Assembly: GCA_023392555.1 (NCBI GenBank)
Contig: JAEVYW010000214.1
Coordinates: 1-5,497, forward strand
DNA from: Pseudomonadota bacterium
GTDB lineage: Bacteria; Pseudomonadota; Alphaproteobacteria; Sphingomonadales; Sphingomonadaceae
Length of the DNA: 5,497 nt
Direction: 5' to 3'
The notes under the pieces: generated by a model
Databases searched by the model: none
What the model saw: only the letters and a program-made list of their open reading frames with translations
Told to the model about the DNA's origin: nothing
In this document: piece by piece, positions 1 through 5,497 of the stretch
Numbering within the stretch: position 1 is the stretch's first letter
Layout of the letters: each line of letters opens with the position of its first letter
Translations under genes and position numbers: made by a program

Positions 1-526
1 GGGTTAGCCCGTGGCGCATCGGCATTTCCGCGGCGCCGACGAAGCTTTCCCAACCGGGGCGGAGCGTCAGCCCCTCGATCGGACGCCCCGCTGGGTTCGG
101 ACGGTCCAGCACCCAGACGCTTTTGCCATGCTGCGCGGCTGCTTCGAGGACGTAGAGCAGCGTCGTGACGTAGGTGTAGATGCGGCAGCCGAGGTCCTGC
201 AGATCGATCAGGATCGTGTCGAAGGTGCCCATGGACTGCCCGGTCGGCCGCCGGACTTCCCCATAAAGGCTGAAGACCGGAATTCCGTACGTCGGATCGG
301 TGTAATCCGGCGACTCCATCATATTGTCTTGGAGGTCGCCGCGCACGCCGTGCTGCGGGCCGAAAACCGCCGACACGTTCAGCCCTGCGCCCATCAAGGC
401 GTCGAGACTGTGGGTCAGGTCTGCAGTGACGGAAGCTGGATGCGCGAGAAGCGCGACGCGCTTGCCTTCAAGCGGGCGGCGGAGCTCGGCATCCGCGAGC
501 AGGCGATCGATTCCGAACTGGATCAT
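1..526 (-). CDS. namZ: NamZ / DUF1343 family exo-beta-N-acetylmuramidase, N-terminal part (cut by left edge)
   Basis: Seen: the minus strand is open from ATG at 526 to the window edge, 175 codons starting MIQFGIDRLLADAEL. Family landmarks in order are GKRVALLAHPASV (21-33), FGPQHGVRGD (55-64), IPVFSLYG (82-89), IDLQDLGCRIYTYVTTL (107-123), LDRPNPAGRP (140-149) and the edge motif MPMRHGLT (168-175). Known: characterised NamZ enzymes release N-acetylmuramic acid from the non-reducing ends of peptidoglycan fragments; members are roughly 400 residues, so under half is present. The TAA stop of the upstream gene lies in the same frame three codons before this ATG, so no longer N-terminus is possible, and the visible start has no hydrophobic signal peptide. 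No clear Shine-Dalgarno sequence is visible. It follows the DOMON-like gene by 9 bases, suggesting one transcript. The family assignment is firm; the exact substrate in this organism is inferred. Confidence 0.9.
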   Translation of the reverse strand, partial: MIQFGIDRLLADAELRRPLEGKRVALLAHPASVTADLTHSLDALMGAGLNVSAVFGPQHGVRGDLQDNMMESPDYTDPTYGIPVFSLYGEVRRPTGQSMGTFDTILIDLQDLGCRIYTYVTTLLYVLEAAAQHGKSVWVLDRPNPAGRPIEGLTLRPGWESFVGAAEMPMRHGLT

Positions 527-535
527 GAGTGCTGC

Positions 536-1072
536 TTAAGGAAGCCGCGCAACGAAGCAATCGGGTGCGTGGAAATCCGGCTTGTCGGCGCAATTAGCCA
601 GCGCCCAGTACGACTTCGTCCCGTCCGTCTCTTCGAGCACTACGGAAAGCGACAAATCGTATCGCGCCGCGGCGTCAACCGCGATCGTCGCGCCGATCGT
701 CCACCAGGTCATATTGTCTTCCATGCGGATGTAGGGCGGCGCAGCGATGTCCGCCGGCTCCATGCCTTCGCGGCATGACGTGAAGTCGTAGGCGGCCCAG
801 TCGCCTGAGGGAGCGAAATTCCACTCGCGATAGGCCTCACCGCCGGTCGGACGGAGGAATGCCTCGAAGCAGGTCGTCTTCCACAACTCGTCCTTGCGTG
901 TCGGTTCATCGCTCTTCGAAATCGCGAACCGAGACGCTGGGGTTCCGACACCGAACCAGATGTTCGTCGTCGCAGATGCACCAAAGGCGGCCGAATGCTC
1001 CACGCTTGCCCAGACTTTGAAGGCCGGATCGGCCGGTGGCGTTGCGGGATGATGGATCAGATTGAGCTGCAC
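536..1072 (-). CDS. DOMON-like domain protein of unknown function
   Basis: Seen: 178 codons starting at GTG (1072-1070), reading VQLNLIHHPATPPAD, ending just upstream of the NamZ-family gene. No other start codon lies between this GTG and the TGA 10 codons upstream, so the start is fixed unless it is internal. Recognisable blocks are LWKTTCFEAF (63-72), YREWNFAPSGDWAAYDF (81-97) and the C-terminal block YWALANCADKPDFHAPDCF (155-173). From memory these match the small 'DOMON-like domain-containing' proteins common in sphingomonads, a group related to a DOMON-like domain linked with MurB-type proteins. DOMON domains are beta-sandwiches that bind sugars or haem, but no ligand can be read from this sequence. 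There is no signal peptide or membrane segment, so it is probably cytoplasmic. It is probably co-transcribed with the NamZ-family gene and diverges from tyrS. Family confidence is good; function is unknown. Confidence 0.85.
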   Translation of the reverse strand: MQLNLIHHPATPPADPAFKVWASVEHSAAFGASATTNIWFGVGTPASRFAISKSDEPTRKDELWKTTCFEAFLRPTGGEAYREWNFAPSGDWAAYDFTSCREGMEPADIAAPPYIRMEDNMTWWTIGATIAVDAAARYDLSLSVVLEETDGTKSYWALANCADKPDFHAPDCFVARLP

Positions 1073-1117
1073 CCCGGACCAGTAGCAGGACGCGGAGCAT
1101 CACGCTAAGCGGCGCGC
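1073..1117. promoter_or_regulatory. Divergent intergenic gap between the DOMON-like gene and tyrS
   Basis: These 45 bases lie between the GTG start of the DOMON-like gene (minus) and the ATG of tyrS (plus). Both transcripts must begin here or inside the other gene's 5' end. I see no convincing -35/-10 pair, T-box-like element or attenuator, and only a weak AAGCGG as a possible ribosome binding site for tyrS. Promoter function is inferred only from gene orientation. Confidence 0.45.
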
Positions 1118-2341
1118 ATGACCGAATACCGATCTTCCTTCCTCAGGCTGCTCGATGAGCGCGCCTACATCCATCAGCTGACCGACCCGGAAGGGCTCGA
1201 CGCCCTCGCGAAGAAGGAGATCGTCACCGGTTATATCGGTTTCGATGCAACCGCGCCGAGCCTTCACGTCGGCAGCCTGGTGCAGATCATGATGCTCCGT
1301 CGCATGCAGCAGACGGGTCATAAGCCGATCGTTCTGATGGGCGGCGGAACGACGAAGGTCGGCGACCCGACCGGCAAGGACGAAAGCCGCAAGCTGCTCA
1401 CCGATGCGGAGATTGACGCCAACATCGCCGGGATCCTCCGCGTGTTCGAACGCTTCCTCACCTTTGGCGACGGGCCCACCGACGCGGTGATGGCCAACAA
1501 TGACGACTGGCTGAGCCAGCTTCAGTACGTCCCGTTCCTGCGCGAGGTCGGGCGCCACTTCACCATCAACCGAATGATGACGTTCGACAGCGTACGCCTG
1601 CGCCTGGATCGCGAGCAGCCGCTGACGTTCCTCGAATTCAATTACATGATCCTCCAAGGTTACGACTTCCTCGAGTTGAAGCGGCGCTACGGTCTGCGCC
1701 TGCAGATGGGCGGGTCGGACCAGTGGGGGAATATCGTCAACGGCATCGAGCTCACCCGGCGCATCGACGGCACTGAGGTTTTCGGCGTCACCACGCCGCT
1801 GATCACCAATCCGGACGGTTCCAAGATGGGGAAGACTGCGCAGGGCGCCGTCTGGCTCGATGAGCGGCTATTGAGTCCGTACGACTATTGGCAGTTCTGG
1901 CGGAATACGCCGGACATCGACGTCGGCCGCTTCCTTCGTCTGTTCACGGACCTTCCGCTCGATGAAGTCACGCGCTTGGAAGCTCTGCCAGGCGCGGAAA
2001 TCAACCAGGCGAAAATCGTGTTGGCGACCGAGGCAACAGCGATGCTTCACGGCCGCGAGGAAGCGGAGAAGTCTGCGCGGGCGGCGGCCGAGACCTTTGC
2101 GTCGGGCGGAGCGAGCGCCGACCTTCCTAGCCTTTCGACCGGTGGGTCGATCGCAGTCCTTTCGGCGCTGACTAGCCTTGGCTTCTGCGCGTCCAACGGC
2201 GAAGCAAAACGGAAGATCGCCGAGGGTGCCGTCAAGCTCGACGATCAGGTCATTAGCGATCCTGCTTTGGTCATCGCGGTTGCGGATCGGCCGGTGAAGC
2301 TCAGCCTCGGCAAGAAGCGCCACGGGTTGCTGGTCGCCTAG
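1118..2341 (+). CDS. tyrS: Tyrosyl-tRNA synthetase (TyrRS)
   Basis: This class I aminoacyl-tRNA synthetase charges tRNA-Tyr with tyrosine in the cytoplasm, using ATP. Seen in the 407-residue product: YIGFDATAPSLHVGS (39-53) holding the HIGH-type signature HVGS (50-53), the tyrosine-pocket residues Y176, Q180 and D183 in YMILQGYD, the block GGSDQWGN (198-205), and KMGKT (236-240) in the place of KMSKS. The C-terminal part from about 340 (GEAKRKIAEGAVKLDD and following) looks like an S4 RNA-binding domain. Length is usual for a bacterial TyrRS, so the gene looks complete. The ATG at 1118 is the first possible start, because an in-frame TAA sits at 1106-1108. The ribosome binding site is weak. 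It stands alone on the plus strand, divergent from the DOMON-like gene and converging on recG, with which it shares a four-base stop overlap. Confidence 0.98.
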   Translation: MTEYRSSFLRLLDERAYIHQLTDPEGLDALAKKEIVTGYIGFDATAPSLHVGSLVQIMMLRRMQQTGHKPIVLMGGGTTKVGDPTGKDESRKLLTDAEIDANIAGILRVFERFLTFGDGPTDAVMANNDDWLSQLQYVPFLREVGRHFTINRMMTFDSVRLRLDREQPLTFLEFNYMILQGYDFLELKRRYGLRLQMGGSDQWGNIVNGIELTRRIDGTEVFGVTTPLITNPDGSKMGKTAQGAVWLDERLLSPYDYWQFWRNTPDIDVGRFLRLFTDLPLDEVTRLEALPGAEINQAKIVLATEATAMLHGREEAEKSARAAAETFASGGASADLPSLSTGGSIAVLSALTSLGFCASNGEAKRKIAEGAVKLDDQVISDPALVIAVADRPVKLSLGKKRHGLLVA

Positions 2342-4398
2342 CCGCTCCGGATCAGCCCGACGGCCTGATCGCGTTCGAAGAGGTAGAGGCACGTCCGCGC
2401 GGCCTGACCACGCGGGCCTGACAGGCCGCCATCACGGTCGAGCAGCAGTTGCGCGTCGCTTTGCGCGATGGGAGCGAGCGACGCCACATCCTCCGGAGTT
2501 GCGACGCGAAAGGCCACCTCGCCCGACTGGCGGGTGCCGAGGATTTCGCCCGGGCCACGGAGGCGCAGGTCCTCCTCAGCAATTCGGAAGCCGTCGTTCG
2601 TCTCGCGCATCAGGGCCAGCCTTGCCCTACCGGTCTCGCTGAGCGTCTGACCACGGATGAGCAGGCAGGTGCTCTTGCCGCTGCCGCGCCCAACGCGTCC
2701 GCGAAGCTGGTGGAGCTGAGCCAATCCGAACCGTTCCGCCCCCTCGACGATCATCAGGGTGGCATTCGGAACGTCCACGCCCACTTCGATCACGGTCGTC
2801 GCCACGAGCACTGCAAGCTCGTTCGCTGCGAAGCGGCCCATGACCGCGTCCTTCTCCGGACCCTTCATGCGGCCGTGCACAAGTCCAACCTTGTCGTCGC
2901 CGAAGCGCAAGCGCAGCACTCGCGCCCTCTCCTCAGCTGCGGCCGCATCGCTCTTCTCGCTTTCCTCGACCAAGGGGCAGACCCAATAGGCCTGGCCCCC
3001 ATTGGCGACATGGCGTCCAAGGCCTCCAATAATCTCGCCGAGCCGCTCATCGCTGATCACGCGTGTTTCGATCGGCGTTCGCCCAGGCGGCATCTCATCG
3101 ATGCGACTGACGTCCATTTCGCCATATTGGGTGAGCGTCAGGGTCCGTGGGATCGGCGTTGCCGTCATCACCAGCAAGTGCGGCGGATGCTCCGCCTTCG
3201 ACGTCAGCAGCAGGCGCTGGGACACGCCGAAGCGATGCTGCTCATCGATTACCGCGAGCCCGAGCTTCCTGTACGCCACCTTCTCCTGGAAGATCGCGTG
3301 CGTGCCGACGAGGATGTCGATCGTCCCATCGGCGAGGCCCATCAGCACGGACTCGCGCGACTTACCCTTCTCCCGGCCCGTCAGGATGCAGACGCGCACG
3401 CCCATGCTGTCGAGTTGCTTGAGCAAGGTCGCATGGTGCTGTCGCGCAAGGATTTCAGTCGGTGCAAGCAAAGCCGCCTGAGCACCGGACTCGATGGCGG
3501 TCAGCATCGCCATGAGCGCGACGAGGGTCTTGCCCGAGCCGACGTCGCCCTGAAGCAAGCGGAGCATCGGCGCGGTCTGCGCCATGTCACCTCGGATTTC
3601 CTCCACGACGCGCCGCTGCGCGCTGGTGAGCGAGTATGGCAGCTTGAGTCGGGCGACGATCTCGCCCGTACCCGCCAGCGGAACTCCGCGCTTACGCCTC
3701 GAGGCCTGCCGCAGAAGAACCAGCGCAAGCTGGTTGGCGAACACCTCGTCATAGGCGAGCCGGCGGTGTGGATCGGCCGTCCCCGGATCGCGATGTGCCT
3801 CGGCCAGAGCCGCGCGCCACGGCCGCCACGCCTCGCGCGAGAACAGAGAAGGCTCGATCCACTCGGGAAGCTCCGGGGCGCGCTCAATCGCGATCGCCGC
3901 GAGGTCGCGCAGTCGCTTGTTCGTCATTCCCTCTGTCAGTGGGTAGACCGGCTCGCGCACCGGAAGCTCAGCGTCCTTGCCGGGTGCCATCACCTCGGGG
4001 TGGATGATCTGCCACTCCTCGCCGTACGCTTCGAGCTTGCCGGCGACGATGCGCGGCTCGTTCAAAGGCAGGCTCTTCTTCGCCCAGCCCGGATTGTTGA
4101 AATAGATGAGGCTGATCGTGTTGCCCGCGCCGTCGGCTGCGTGGACGCGGGTTGGGCCCCGCCCTGACCTCGCCTCCCGGATCTCGAACGGAGTCACATC
4201 AAGGATGACATTGCTGCCCAGCAGGTTTCCCGCGGCGTAAGGCGCGCGGACACGCTCGATCACGCCCGTCGGCAGATGATAAAGCAGGTCCACGACCCGC
4301 GTGATGTCCAGCCGCTTCAGCGTCTTGGCAACCTGCGGACCGACGCTCGGCAGCGTCTCGACCTCGGCGAAGAGCGGATTGAGAATGTCGGGCCGCAT
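2338..4398 (-). CDS. recG: ATP-dependent DNA helicase RecG
   Basis: RecG is a double-strand DNA translocase that remodels stalled replication forks, Holliday junctions and R-loops. Seen in the 686-residue product: an N-terminal segment (LPSVGPQVAKTLKRL, 16-30) leading into an OB-fold wedge region at about 50-135, Walker A GDVGSGKT (284-291), LAPTEILARQH (311-321), the DEAH-type box DEQH (385-388) followed by RFG, TATPIPRTL (412-420), VATTVIEVGVDVP (532-544) and helicase motif VI QLHQLRGRVGRG (561-572). The C-terminal translocation region includes LRLRGPGEILGTRQSG (611-626). All catalytic motifs are intact and the length is usual for the family. The ATG at 4398 gives the typical MRPDILNPLF start, though no good Shine-Dalgarno sequence precedes it. 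It is divergent from sdhE-mfd and convergent with tyrS. The adjacency to mfd puts two repair translocases side by side. Confidence 0.98.
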   Translation of the reverse strand: MRPDILNPLFAEVETLPSVGPQVAKTLKRLDITRVVDLLYHLPTGVIERVRAPYAAGNLLGSNVILDVTPFEIREARSGRGPTRVHAADGAGNTISLIYFNNPGWAKKSLPLNEPRIVAGKLEAYGEEWQIIHPEVMAPGKDAELPVREPVYPLTEGMTNKRLRDLAAIAIERAPELPEWIEPSLFSREAWRPWRAALAEAHRDPGTADPHRRLAYDEVFANQLALVLLRQASRRKRGVPLAGTGEIVARLKLPYSLTSAQRRVVEEIRGDMAQTAPMLRLLQGDVGSGKTLVALMAMLTAIESGAQAALLAPTEILARQHHATLLKQLDSMGVRVCILTGREKGKSRESVLMGLADGTIDILVGTHAIFQEKVAYRKLGLAVIDEQHRFGVSQRLLLTSKAEHPPHLLVMTATPIPRTLTLTQYGEMDVSRIDEMPPGRTPIETRVISDERLGEIIGGLGRHVANGGQAYWVCPLVEESEKSDAAAAEERARVLRLRFGDDKVGLVHGRMKGPEKDAVMGRFAANELAVLVATTVIEVGVDVPNATLMIVEGAERFGLAQLHQLRGRVGRGSGKSTCLLIRGQTLSETGRARLALMRETNDGFRIAEEDLRLRGPGEILGTRQSGEVAFRVATPEDVASLAPIAQSDAQLLLDRDGGLSGPRGQAARTCLYLFERDQAVGLIRSG
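2350..2370. terminator. Hairpin just past the tyrS stop, possible terminator-like element
   Basis: Seen: GATCAG (2350-2355) and its perfect complement CTGATC (2365-2370). The stem can continue inward past a C-C mismatch with two more C-G pairs, leaving a three-base GAC loop. It begins 8 bases after the tyrS stop and lies wholly inside the last codons of recG. No T-run follows on either strand, so it is not a canonical intrinsic terminator. It could still stabilise the tyrS mRNA 3' end, or be chance within coding sequence. Confidence 0.25.
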
Positions 4399-4471
4399 TG
4401 CTGCCGTTTTAGCGGTTGTTCTCTTCGAGCAAAGGCTTTCCCTTGGAGGGCCGAATGCCTACATCGCGCCG
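4399..4471. promoter_or_regulatory. Divergent intergenic gap between recG and sdhE
   Basis: These 73 bases separate the recG ATG (minus) from the family-consistent sdhE ATG (plus). The region is noticeably richer in A and T near 4405-4440 than the flanking genes, as expected for a divergent promoter. On the minus strand a TAAAAC-like element lies only about 12 bases from the recG start, without a clear -35 partner. On the plus strand a strong GGAGGG (4445-4450) is present but is placed for an out-of-frame ATG. Promoter function is inferred from gene orientation. Confidence 0.5.
4445..4450 (+). promoter_or_regulatory. Strong Shine-Dalgarno sequence GGAGGG upstream of sdhE, spaced for an out-of-frame ATG
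   Basis: GGAGGG lies 4 bases before an ATG at 4455 and 21 bases before the in-frame sdhE ATG at 4472. It is the best ribosome binding site match I noticed at any gene start in the window, yet its spacing fits the short out-of-frame ORF and not sdhE. Confidence 0.45.
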
Positions 4472-4493
4472 ATGCTTCCAGACGAGGAATTGA
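4455..4493 (+). other. Possible 12-codon leader ORF overlapping the sdhE start
   Basis: Seen: ATG at 4455 reads MPTSRRCFQTRN and ends at TGA 4491-4493, in a different frame from sdhE and overlapping its first seven codons. It is preceded at 4 bases by GGAGGG. Ribosomes loading here would terminate 19 bases after the sdhE ATG, so they could re-initiate backwards or expose the sdhE start. It may equally be chance, or the mark of a start that works differently from what I assume. The peptide matches no family I know. Confidence 0.2.
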
Positions 4494-4738
4494 GGCGCCT
4501 GCAGTGGCGTGCGCACCATCGCGGCACGCGCGAGGCGGACATGCTGATCGGCGGCTTCTTCGACGCGCATTCCCCGACGTGGGACGCGGACGAGCGCTCG
4601 CTGTTCGACGATCTGCTGAATGAGCAGGACGTCGACATCATGGCCTGGGCCGTCGGAACCGCGACGCCGCCCGAGCGCTTCGCAGGTCCAATGATCGAAG
4701 CCCTGAAGCGCCTGGACTACATCCGGGTCGCGCGATGA
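4472..4738 (+). CDS. sdhE: Succinate dehydrogenase assembly factor SdhE (FAD assembly factor, DUF339)
   Basis: SdhE promotes covalent FAD attachment to the flavoprotein subunit of succinate dehydrogenase (and fumarate reductase where present) in the cytoplasm. Seen in the 88-residue product: LRRLQWRAHHRGTREADML (7-25) containing the diagnostic RGxxE motif (R17, G18, E21), GGFFD (27-31), LLNEQDVDIMAWAVG (48-62) and a conserved-looking C-terminal block from PPERF (66-70). The small size is usual for the family. I chose ATG 4472 because homology begins right after it. The frame stays open upstream to an ATG at 4385 that overlaps recG, but that extension resembles nothing in the family and would run through the divergent promoter region. 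No Shine-Dalgarno sequence sits at a normal distance from 4472. The stop overlaps the mfd start as ATGA, so the two genes are probably co-translated. The family is certain; the exact start is less so. Confidence 0.93.
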   Translation: MLPDEELRRLQWRAHHRGTREADMLIGGFFDAHSPTWDADERSLFDDLLNEQDVDIMAWAVGTATPPERFAGPMIEALKRLDYIRVAR

Positions 4739-5497
4739 GTGACGCCCTGCAGCGCGTCCTTCGCGCCAACGAGCCACTAACCCTCGCCGGCGTTCCGTCG
4801 GGTTTCCTGCCATGGCTCGCATCCGATCTCGCTCGCGCAGCGCACGGGTCGTCCAAGGGTGGCCGCGCCGTAGTTATCGCCGCCGACGAAGCCGCGATGC
4901 GCGCGCTGGCGGAGACGGTTCCGGTATTCGCACCCGAGATCGACGTTCTGACCTTCCCGGCGTGGGATTGTCTTCCCTACGATCGCACGTCCCCAGCCCT
5001 GCGCGTCATGGCGGAACGCCTCGCAACGCTGAATGCCCTCCAGGCCAAGTCAAAGCAGCCGCAACTTCTCGTCACGACCGCCAATGGCGCCACCCAGCGC
5101 CTTCTGACGCCGTTCCGAATCCGCCAGCTTACGCAGCGTATCGAAGAAGGTGCACGCGTCGACCGCCAGGCCTTGATCGAACAGTTGCGAACGCTTGGCT
5201 ACGAACGAGTCGAAGCCGTTGCAGAACATGGTGAATATGCGGTTAGAGGTTCGCTGATCGATCTCTTCCCCGCGGGCGAGAGCGAGGCCCTTCGTCTCGA
5301 CTTCTTCGGCGATGAGATTGAGACACTTCGTCGCTTCGATCCGACCGACCAGAGGTCGACCGAGCGGGCCAAAGGCTTCACTTTGATGCCGGCCTCCGAA
5401 GCTTTGCTCGACGAGGAGAGCATCAAGCGTTTCCGCTCGCGTTATCGCGAGACGTTCGGCGCGACCGCGACCGGCGATCCGCTTTACGAGGCTATCT
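4735..5497 (+). CDS. mfd: Transcription-repair coupling factor Mfd, N-terminal part (cut by right edge)
   Basis: Mfd pushes RNA polymerase stalled at DNA lesions off the template and recruits UvrA for nucleotide excision repair. Seen: 254 open codons from ATG 4735 to the edge, starting MSDALQRVLRANEPLTLAGV. They cover the N-terminal UvrB-like module that contacts UvrA: FPAWDCLPYDRTSP (74-87), LLVTTANGATQRLL (111-124), GEYAVRGSLIDLFP (166-179), RLDFFGDEIETLRRFDP (187-203) and DQRS (205-208). As usual for Mfd, this module shows no intact Walker A motif. The RNA polymerase-binding and RecG-like translocase domains would lie beyond the edge, since the full protein is about 1150 residues. The ATG overlaps the sdhE TGA as ATGA with no good Shine-Dalgarno sequence of its own, so translation is probably coupled to sdhE. 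Confidence 0.96.
   Translation, partial: MSDALQRVLRANEPLTLAGVPSGFLPWLASDLARAAHGSSKGGRAVVIAADEAAMRALAETVPVFAPEIDVLTFPAWDCLPYDRTSPALRVMAERLATLNALQAKSKQPQLLVTTANGATQRLLTPFRIRQLTQRIEEGARVDRQALIEQLRTLGYERVEAVAEHGEYAVRGSLIDLFPAGESEALRLDFFGDEIETLRRFDPTDQRSTERAKGFTLMPASEALLDEESIKRFRSRYRETFGATATGDPLYEAI

Noticed and set aside
319..720. A 12-base direct repeat, TCATATTGTCTT, at 319-330 and 709-720.
   Set aside because: Both copies fall in coding sequence and encode the chance word DNM in two unrelated proteins. There is no third copy, flanking similarity or inverted arrangement to suggest a site.
11..778. A 255-codon open frame on the plus strand across the NamZ-family and DOMON-like genes.
   Set aside because: It is antisense to two genes with clear family motifs and spans their junction. 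Its product shows no domain and is typical shadow composition.
1100..1657. A 185-codon minus-strand frame inside tyrS, which could be taken as an extension of the minus-strand unit.
   Set aside because: It is antisense to the catalytic core of TyrRS, has no family resemblance, and has no start signal or conserved motif.
1823..1837. KMGKT in TyrRS in place of the textbook KMSKS.
   Set aside because: Variation at this loop (for example KFGKT) is normal in bacterial TyrRS and does not imply loss of activity.
2449..4167. A 572-codon open frame on the plus strand, antisense to recG.
   Set aside because: It lies wholly inside recG, which has every expected helicase motif. The product is rich in R, H, A and L with no recognisable domain, as expected for a GC-rich antisense shadow.
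4399..4434. A possible recG promoter on the minus strand with a TTGCTC-like -35 and a TAAAAC-like -10.
   Set aside because: The spacing is about 15 bases, both boxes match poorly, and the implied transcript would start only a few bases before the ATG. It is too weak to list as a promoter.
4301..4471. An N-terminal extension of sdhE from ATG 4301 or 4385.
   Set aside because: The extra residues overlap recG and the divergent promoter region and do not resemble SdhE. Homology begins at about ATG 4472.

Overview
The window is a dense, GC-rich stretch of ordinary bacterial chromosome. It holds six protein-coding genes and almost no spare DNA. Protein wording points to an alphaproteobacterium, most likely a sphingomonad (Sphingomonadales). 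The clues are the RecG N-terminus, a DOMON-like protein of a type I associate with sphingomonads, and the run recG / sdhE / mfd. This taxonomic call comes from remembered family sequences, not from a search.

Layout, left to right. (1) The minus strand carries a two-gene unit: a small DOMON-like protein (GTG start at 1072, stop at 536) followed 9 bases later by the N-terminal 175 codons of a DUF1343 / NamZ-family exo-N-acetylmuramidase, which runs off the left edge. (2) A 45-base divergent gap separates this unit from tyrS (tyrosyl-tRNA synthetase) on the plus strand. (3) tyrS converges on recG (ATP-dependent DNA helicase, minus strand). Their TAG stop codons share one CTAG palindrome, and a hairpin lies just inside the recG 3' end. 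(4) A 73-base divergent gap separates recG from a plus-strand unit made of sdhE (flavinylation factor for succinate dehydrogenase) and mfd (transcription-repair coupling factor). These two overlap by ATGA, and mfd runs off the right edge.

By function the window combines translation (tyrS), peptidoglycan turnover (NamZ family, perhaps with the DOMON-like protein), DNA repair and fork rescue (recG, mfd) and respiratory enzyme assembly (sdhE). I see no RNA genes, mobile elements, CRISPR arrays or long repeats.

I did not find a new biological system here. The points worth a second look are modest. The DOMON-like protein of unknown role is paired with a NamZ homologue that cannot carry an in-frame signal peptide. 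A good Shine-Dalgarno sequence upstream of sdhE serves an out-of-frame 12-codon ORF instead of the family-consistent start. The tyrS and recG ends are unusually tight.
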